From assembly GCA_934085635.1 (NCBI GenBank), contig CAKOHL010000040.1, positions 1-9,866 of the forward strand: DNA of 9,866 bases, in the 5' to 3' direction. Below the pieces are notes generated by a model, which did not search any database, was not told where the DNA came from, and saw nothing but the letters and a program-made list of their open reading frames with translations. The position numbers and the translations under genes were made by a program. This document shows positions 7,014 to 9,866 of the stretch, piece by piece (position 1 is the stretch's first letter; each line of letters starts with the position of its first letter). Source of the DNA: an uncultured Bacilli bacterium (GTDB lineage: Bacteria > Bacillota_I > Bacilli_A > RF39 > UBA660).

Positions 7014-7070
7014 AACTATCTGTCCTTTCTAATTGCTAAAATTATCCTACTAACTTTTCTTAACGATACT

Positions 7071-7099
7071 ATTATACCAACTTTACAATAATTTTTCTA
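7071..7099 (-). promoter_or_regulatory. Promoter of rnc-smc
   Basis: On the minus strand: consensus -10 TATAAT (7076-7071) preceded by TGG, making an extended -10, with a weak -35 TAGAAA (7099-7094, 4/6) at 17 bp. The predicted rnc leader is about 50 nt. It is one half of the divergent rnc/yidD promoter region (7014-7148). Confidence 0.65.
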
Positions 7100-7129
7100 T
7101 CTATTATTTATTTTTATTATTTTTTTTAG

Positions 7130-7135
7130 TATAAT
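7130..7135 (+). promoter_or_regulatory. Candidate -10 box of the yidD operon
   Basis: An exact TATAAT lies 13 bp before the yidD start codon. No good -35 is found at 16-18 bp (TTTATT at 7107-7112 is about 3/6), though the upstream DNA is a long A/T tract that could act as an UP element. A start site six to seven bases downstream would give a leader of only about 6-8 nt. Another promoter may exist further upstream. Confidence 0.5.
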
Positions 7136-7148
7136 TAAAACGAGAGAT

Positions 7149-7373
7149 ATGAAAAAGATATTAATAAAACTAATCACACTATACCAAAAAATGCCATTAA
7201 ATACTCACGCCTCTTGCAGGTTCATACCTACTTGTAGTGAATATGCAAAAGAAGCAATAAATACTTATGGTGTAATAAAAGGTTCATATTTATCAATTAA
7301 AAGAATATTAAGGTGCCGTCCAGGAAAAGAAATAGAAATAGATATGGTACCAATTAAGGAGAAAACGAAATGA
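7149..7373 (+). CDS. yidD: Membrane protein insertion efficiency factor YidD
   Basis: Small membrane-associated protein of 74 aa that aids YidC-dependent insertion of inner-membrane proteins. The N-terminus KKILIKLITLYQK is the family's amphipathic membrane-binding helix. The Cys motifs CRFIPTCSEYAKEAI (23-37) and RILRCRPG (52-59) are present, with the usual GxxKGSYLSI stretch between. The tail KEIEIDMVP is a variant of the typical GGYDPVP ending. The first ATG is supported by homology, since the helix would be lost at Met15. GAGAG lies only two bases before it. It stands apart from its common rnpA-yidC neighbours and instead overlaps the following lipoprotein gene by 4 bp (ATGA). Confidence 0.94.
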   Translation: MKKILIKLITLYQKMPLNTHASCRFIPTCSEYAKEAINTYGVIKGSYLSIKRILRCRPGKEIEIDMVPIKEKTK

Positions 7374-8227
7374 AAAAAATAATAATTATAATGCTAAGTC
7401 TATTACTAATAACAGGTTGCTTTGGAAACAATAAAGAAGTAAGTAAAACTGCTTACACAACATACTATCCTATAGAATATGCTACAAACTTTTTATACAG
7501 TAAATTTGCTAAAGTCAAAAGCATATATCCAAATGGAGTTAATCCAGAAAGTTATGAACTAACAGACAAACAAAAAGCAATATACTCTAAAGCTGATGCA
7601 TTCATATATGCTGGAGTATCAAATGAAGTTAAACTTGCTGCTGACTTCATAAACACTAATGAAAACATAAACATAATAGATAGTACAAAAGGTGTAACAT
7701 TTGCAAATGACATATCAGAACTTTGGCTTGACCCATCTAACTACCTAATGATAGCAAGAAACATAAAATCAACATTAATAGATTACACAGAAAGTGTATA
7801 TGATGAAACCAAAATAGAAAAAGCTTACACTGACCTAAAAGTAAAAATAAGTGAAATAGACGTTGAACTAACAATGATGGGTAAAAATGCTTCAAGAAAT
7901 AACATATTTGTAACAGATAACTCATTAAGCTTCCTAAGTAAATACAACCTTAATGTAATATCAGTAGACAAAAATAACGAAAGCAATAACAAAGCATATA
8001 ATGATGTAAGAACATTAATAAATAAAGGCGACATAAAATATGCCTACACTATAAAAGGAAAAACACTAGATAGTGAAATAAGTACATTCATAGAAAATAA
8101 CAAATTAGAAATAGTAGAAATAGATCCAATGTATACATTATCAGAAGAACAAAGAAAAGATGGATATGACTACATAAGCATAATGAATGACAACATAACA
8201 AAACTAAAAACAGAGTTATTTAGATAA
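7370..8227 (+). CDS. ZnuA/TroA-like substrate-binding lipoprotein lacking the metal histidines
   Basis: Lipoprotein of 285 aa, probably outside the membrane, with signal peptide and lipobox LITGC (Cys17). The fold is that of cluster A-I metal-binding ABC receptors: TTYYPIEYATNFL (30-42), YPNGVNPESYELT (53-65, aligned with PxGxEPHDYEPT), KADAFIYAG (74-82), ELWLDPSNY (117-125, aligned with HIWLDP), FVTDNSLSFLSKYNL (180-194, aligned with THxAFxYLxxxYxL) and IDPMYTL (251-257). Family metal ligands are three His (or two His plus Glu) and an Asp/Glu; here these positions read Glu60, Glu117, Asp183 and Asp252, and the whole protein has no histidine. Manganese, calcium or no metal are possible. No permease or ATPase gene is nearby in the window. 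AAGGAG inside the yidD end serves as ribosome site; the start overlaps the yidD stop. Confidence 0.83.
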   Translation: MKKIIIIMLSLLLITGCFGNNKEVSKTAYTTYYPIEYATNFLYSKFAKVKSIYPNGVNPESYELTDKQKAIYSKADAFIYAGVSNEVKLAADFINTNENINIIDSTKGVTFANDISELWLDPSNYLMIARNIKSTLIDYTESVYDETKIEKAYTDLKVKISEIDVELTMMGKNASRNNIFVTDNSLSFLSKYNLNVISVDKNNESNNKAYNDVRTLINKGDIKYAYTIKGKTLDSEISTFIENNKLEIVEIDPMYTLSEEQRKDGYDYISIMNDNITKLKTELFR

Positions 8228-8238
8228 CCCTGTTTTTT
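8209..8238 (+). terminator. Bidirectional intrinsic terminator between the lipoprotein gene and ruvB
   Basis: AACAGAGTTAT pairs with ATAACCCTGTT around TTAG (ten pairs, one A-C mismatch), followed by six T on the plus strand (8233-8238). On the minus strand the same hairpin is followed by five T (8210-8206), so it can also end ruvB transcripts. It contains the last codons and stop of the lipoprotein gene and touches the ruvB stop codon. Confidence 0.88.
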
Positions 8239-9223
8239 ATTTCTCTATACCAAGATACTCATATGTCTTATCAGTAACTTGTCTACCTCTTATAGTCCTC
8301 TTAATAAATCCCTCTTGAAGTAAAAATGGTTCAATAACATCCTCAATAGTAGTAACCTCTTCTCCAATAGAAGCAGCAATACTCTCTATACCTACAGGAC
8401 CACCATTAAACTTATTAATAAGACTTTCTAAATACTCAATATCTGTATTATCAAGACCATACTCATCTACCTTAAGTCTAGTAAGACTCTCATTAGTAAC
8501 ATCCTTATTAATAACATCAAGCCCCTTAACAAGAGCAAAATCACTAACCCTCTTTAAAAGTCTATTAGCAATTCTAGGAGTCTTTCTACTTCTCTTAGCA
8601 ATAACATTAGCGGCTTCTTCATCAATACTTAAATCAAGCACCCTAGCACTTCTCTTAACTATCTCAGTAAGTTCTTCATCACTATAATACTCAAGCTTAC
8701 AAGTAATACCAAACCTATCTCTTAAAGGACTAGACAAATCACCAGCACGAGTAGTTGCACCAACCAAAGTAAAAGGTGGTAAATCTATCTTAATATTTCT
8801 ACTATTACCATCAGTACCAACTATAATATCAAGCTTAAAATCCTCCATAGCAGAATAAAGAATCTCCTCAATATACTTAGGAATCCTATGAATCTCATCA
8901 ATAAATAAAACATCATAAGGTTCTAAACTACTCAAAATAGCTGCTAAATCTCCACTCTTCTCAATAGTCGGACCACTAGCAGTCTTGATATTACTACCAA
9001 GTTCATTAGCAATAATATGACTAAGAGTAGTCTTTCCTAATCCTGGAGGCCCATATAAAAGAACGTGATCTAAACTCACTCCTCTTAACTTAGCCGCCTT
9101 AACAAAAACTTTAATATTCTCCTTAACATCAGTCTGTCCAATATACTCATCAAATGCTTGTGGTCTAATAGTCTTCTCAAAACTATCCCCCTCTTGATAC
9201 TCACTCTTTAATTCACTATTCAT
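8237..9223 (-). CDS. ruvB: Holliday junction branch migration ATPase RuvB
   Basis: AAA+ motor (328 aa, normal length) that with RuvA drives branch migration of Holliday junctions in recombinational repair. The start region has the usual RPQAFDEYIGQ (20-30). Walker A is GPPGLGKTTL (58-67), Walker B LFIDEIHR (106-113), sensor 1 GATTRAGDLSSPLRDRFG (155-172) containing the conserved Arg170 region, and sensor 2 TPRIANRLLKR (215-225). The C-terminal winged helix reads GGPVGIESIAASIGEE and RTIRGRQVT, the last a slight variant of the usual GRxAT. GGAGGT lies about five bases before the ATG; the gap from ruvA is 12 bp. It ends in the convergent terminator shared with the lipoprotein gene. Confidence 0.98.
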   Translation of the reverse strand: MNSELKSEYQEGDSFEKTIRPQAFDEYIGQTDVKENIKVFVKAAKLRGVSLDHVLLYGPPGLGKTTLSHIIANELGSNIKTASGPTIEKSGDLAAILSSLEPYDVLFIDEIHRIPKYIEEILYSAMEDFKLDIIVGTDGNSRNIKIDLPPFTLVGATTRAGDLSSPLRDRFGITCKLEYYSDEELTEIVKRSARVLDLSIDEEAANVIAKRSRKTPRIANRLLKRVSDFALVKGLDVINKDVTNESLTRLKVDEYGLDNTDIEYLESLINKFNGGPVGIESIAASIGEEVTTIEDVIEPFLLQEGFIKRTIRGRQVTDKTYEYLGIEK

Positions 9224-9235
9224 AACACACCTCCA

Positions 9236-9787
9236 CTACTTCAAAAGTAACTTTAACGCTTCCTTAATCTGACTCTCAATAGAAAGAGAACCATCAACAT
9301 CTTTAACAACTCTATTAATATCAGGTCTCTTATACCCAAGACTCAAAAGAACCTCAATAAGCTCATCATTCACGCCACTAGAACTATTCTCCTTAGAAAC
9401 TAACTTACCTTTTAGATCAAGAATAATCTGCCTAGCAAGCTTCTCTCCAACCTTAGGAAACTTCTCCAAATAAAGCACATTCTCTCTTTCAATCGCGTCC
9501 GTTAAGCCTTCTACTGTACTACCAGCCAAAATAGGAAGAGCTATCTTAGGACCAAGTCCCTTAACATTAATAAGTTTCAAAAAAATATTTCTCTCTTCCT
9601 TAGACTTAAACCCATACAAAGAATACTCATCTTCCTTAATCTGATTATGCAAATAAACCTTAACCTCTTCATCTAACCTAAAAGAATAAGGATTAGGCAC
9701 AAAAACCTTAAAACCAATTCCTGAAGTACTAATACAAACATAATTAACTTCTATATCTATAACTTTACCTTCAATAACATCAAACAT
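9236..9787 (-). CDS. ruvA: Holliday junction DNA helicase subunit RuvA
   Basis: Tetrameric junction-binding partner of RuvB. At 183 aa it is slightly short of the typical 190-205 aa. Domain I (OB fold, about 1-62) starts MFDVIEGKVIDIE, has the strand GIGFKVFVP and ends near EDEYSLYGF; domain II contains the two helix-hairpin-helix motifs, LINVKGLGPKIALPIL (72-87) and FPKVGEKLARQIILDLKGKL (109-128); a flexible linker (KENSSSGVN) leads to the small C-terminal domain (about 140-183) that contacts RuvB. GGAGG lies six bases before the ATG; an out-of-frame ATG four bases earlier is ignored. It is the first gene of the ruvAB operon. No ruvC is seen, as expected in Firmicutes, which use RecU. Confidence 0.97.
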   Translation of the reverse strand: MFDVIEGKVIDIEVNYVCISTSGIGFKVFVPNPYSFRLDEEVKVYLHNQIKEDEYSLYGFKSKEERNIFLKLINVKGLGPKIALPILAGSTVEGLTDAIERENVLYLEKFPKVGEKLARQIILDLKGKLVSKENSSSGVNDELIEVLLSLGYKRPDINRVVKDVDGSLSIESQIKEALKLLLK

Positions 9788-9808
9788 ACATTACCTCCGC
9801 ATATAATC

Positions 9809-9837
9809 ATTATAAAACAAAAGAACCAACATAACAA
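9809..9837 (-). promoter_or_regulatory. Promoter of ruvAB
   Basis: On the minus strand: -35 TTGTTA (9837-9832, 4/6), a 17-bp spacer, and -10 TATAAT (9814-9809). The -35 falls in the loop of the upstream gene's terminator. The predicted leader is about 15 nt, just enough for the GGAGG site. Confidence 0.6.
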
Positions 9838-9848
9838 GATGTCAGTTC
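9814..9848 (-). terminator. Terminator of a gene upstream of ruvA, outside the window
   Basis: On the minus strand, GAACTGACAT pairs with ATGTTGGTTC (ten pairs, two G-U) around CTTGTT, followed by TTTTGTTTT. It implies a minus-strand gene ending just beyond position 9866. The ruvAB promoter overlaps it. Confidence 0.75.
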
Positions 9849-9866
9849 TCATTTATCATTTTTTAT

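Noticed and set aside
7014..7070. Structured autoregulatory leader for rnc, as in E. coli
   Set aside because: The best stem is five A/T pairs (TAATT/AATTA); too weak to support a regulatory hairpin.
7737..8034. Two minus-strand open frames inside the ZnuA-like gene
   Set aside because: Antisense shadows; the plus-strand gene has signal peptide, lipobox, family motifs and a terminator.
1..9866. Mobile elements, CRISPR arrays, tRNA or rRNA genes, toxin-antitoxin or defence genes
   Set aside because: No terminal repeats, spaced direct repeats, cloverleaf-like segments or such protein motifs were seen on either strand; nearly all bases are in recognisable housekeeping genes.

Overview
The window is an AT-rich, gene-dense piece of a low-GC Gram-positive (Firmicutes/Bacilli-type) chromosome. 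UGA is read as stop: the ASCH gene and yidD both end in TGA inside ATGA overlaps, and Trp is TGG. That argues against a code-4 Mycoplasma. The condensed layout, a short Smc (978 aa) and lipoproteins with tiny leaders suggest an uncultured gut Bacilli lineage such as RF39 or an Erysipelotrichales relative. The taxonomic guess is inference.

Layout. Positions 1-542 (minus): start-proximal 180 codons of an uncharacterised lipoprotein that runs off the window. 543-805: its upstream region plus the terminator of the next operon. 806-2901 (minus): a four-gene operon lepB > B3/4-domain protein > ASCH-domain protein > fau, driven by a good promoter at 2927-2955 and ended by a hairpin/U-tract at 699-724. 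2969-3307 (minus): rplS (L19) with its own promoter, a possible structured leader and a terminator that contains its stop codon. 3423-7013 (minus): rnc > smc. 7014-7148: divergent promoter region. 7149-8227 (plus): yidD overlapping by 4 bp a ZnuA-like lipoprotein. 8209-8238: bidirectional terminator. 8237-9787 (minus): ruvA > ruvB, the Holliday-junction branch migration motor, with a promoter overlapping the terminator of an upstream gene outside the window.

Most of this is housekeeping: protein export (lepB, yidD), ribosome (rplS, rnc), chromosome organisation (smc), recombination (ruvAB) and folate salvage (fau). No mobile element, CRISPR array, phage gene, tRNA or rRNA is visible, and I see no undescribed multi-gene system.

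The most unusual items are a ZnuA/TroA-family lipoprotein with no histidine at all, in which the three usual metal-binding His positions appear to be acidic; its translational coupling to yidD behind an almost absent 5' leader; a symmetrically shortened Smc coiled coil; and repeated fusion of stop codons, terminators and promoters into single short segments.
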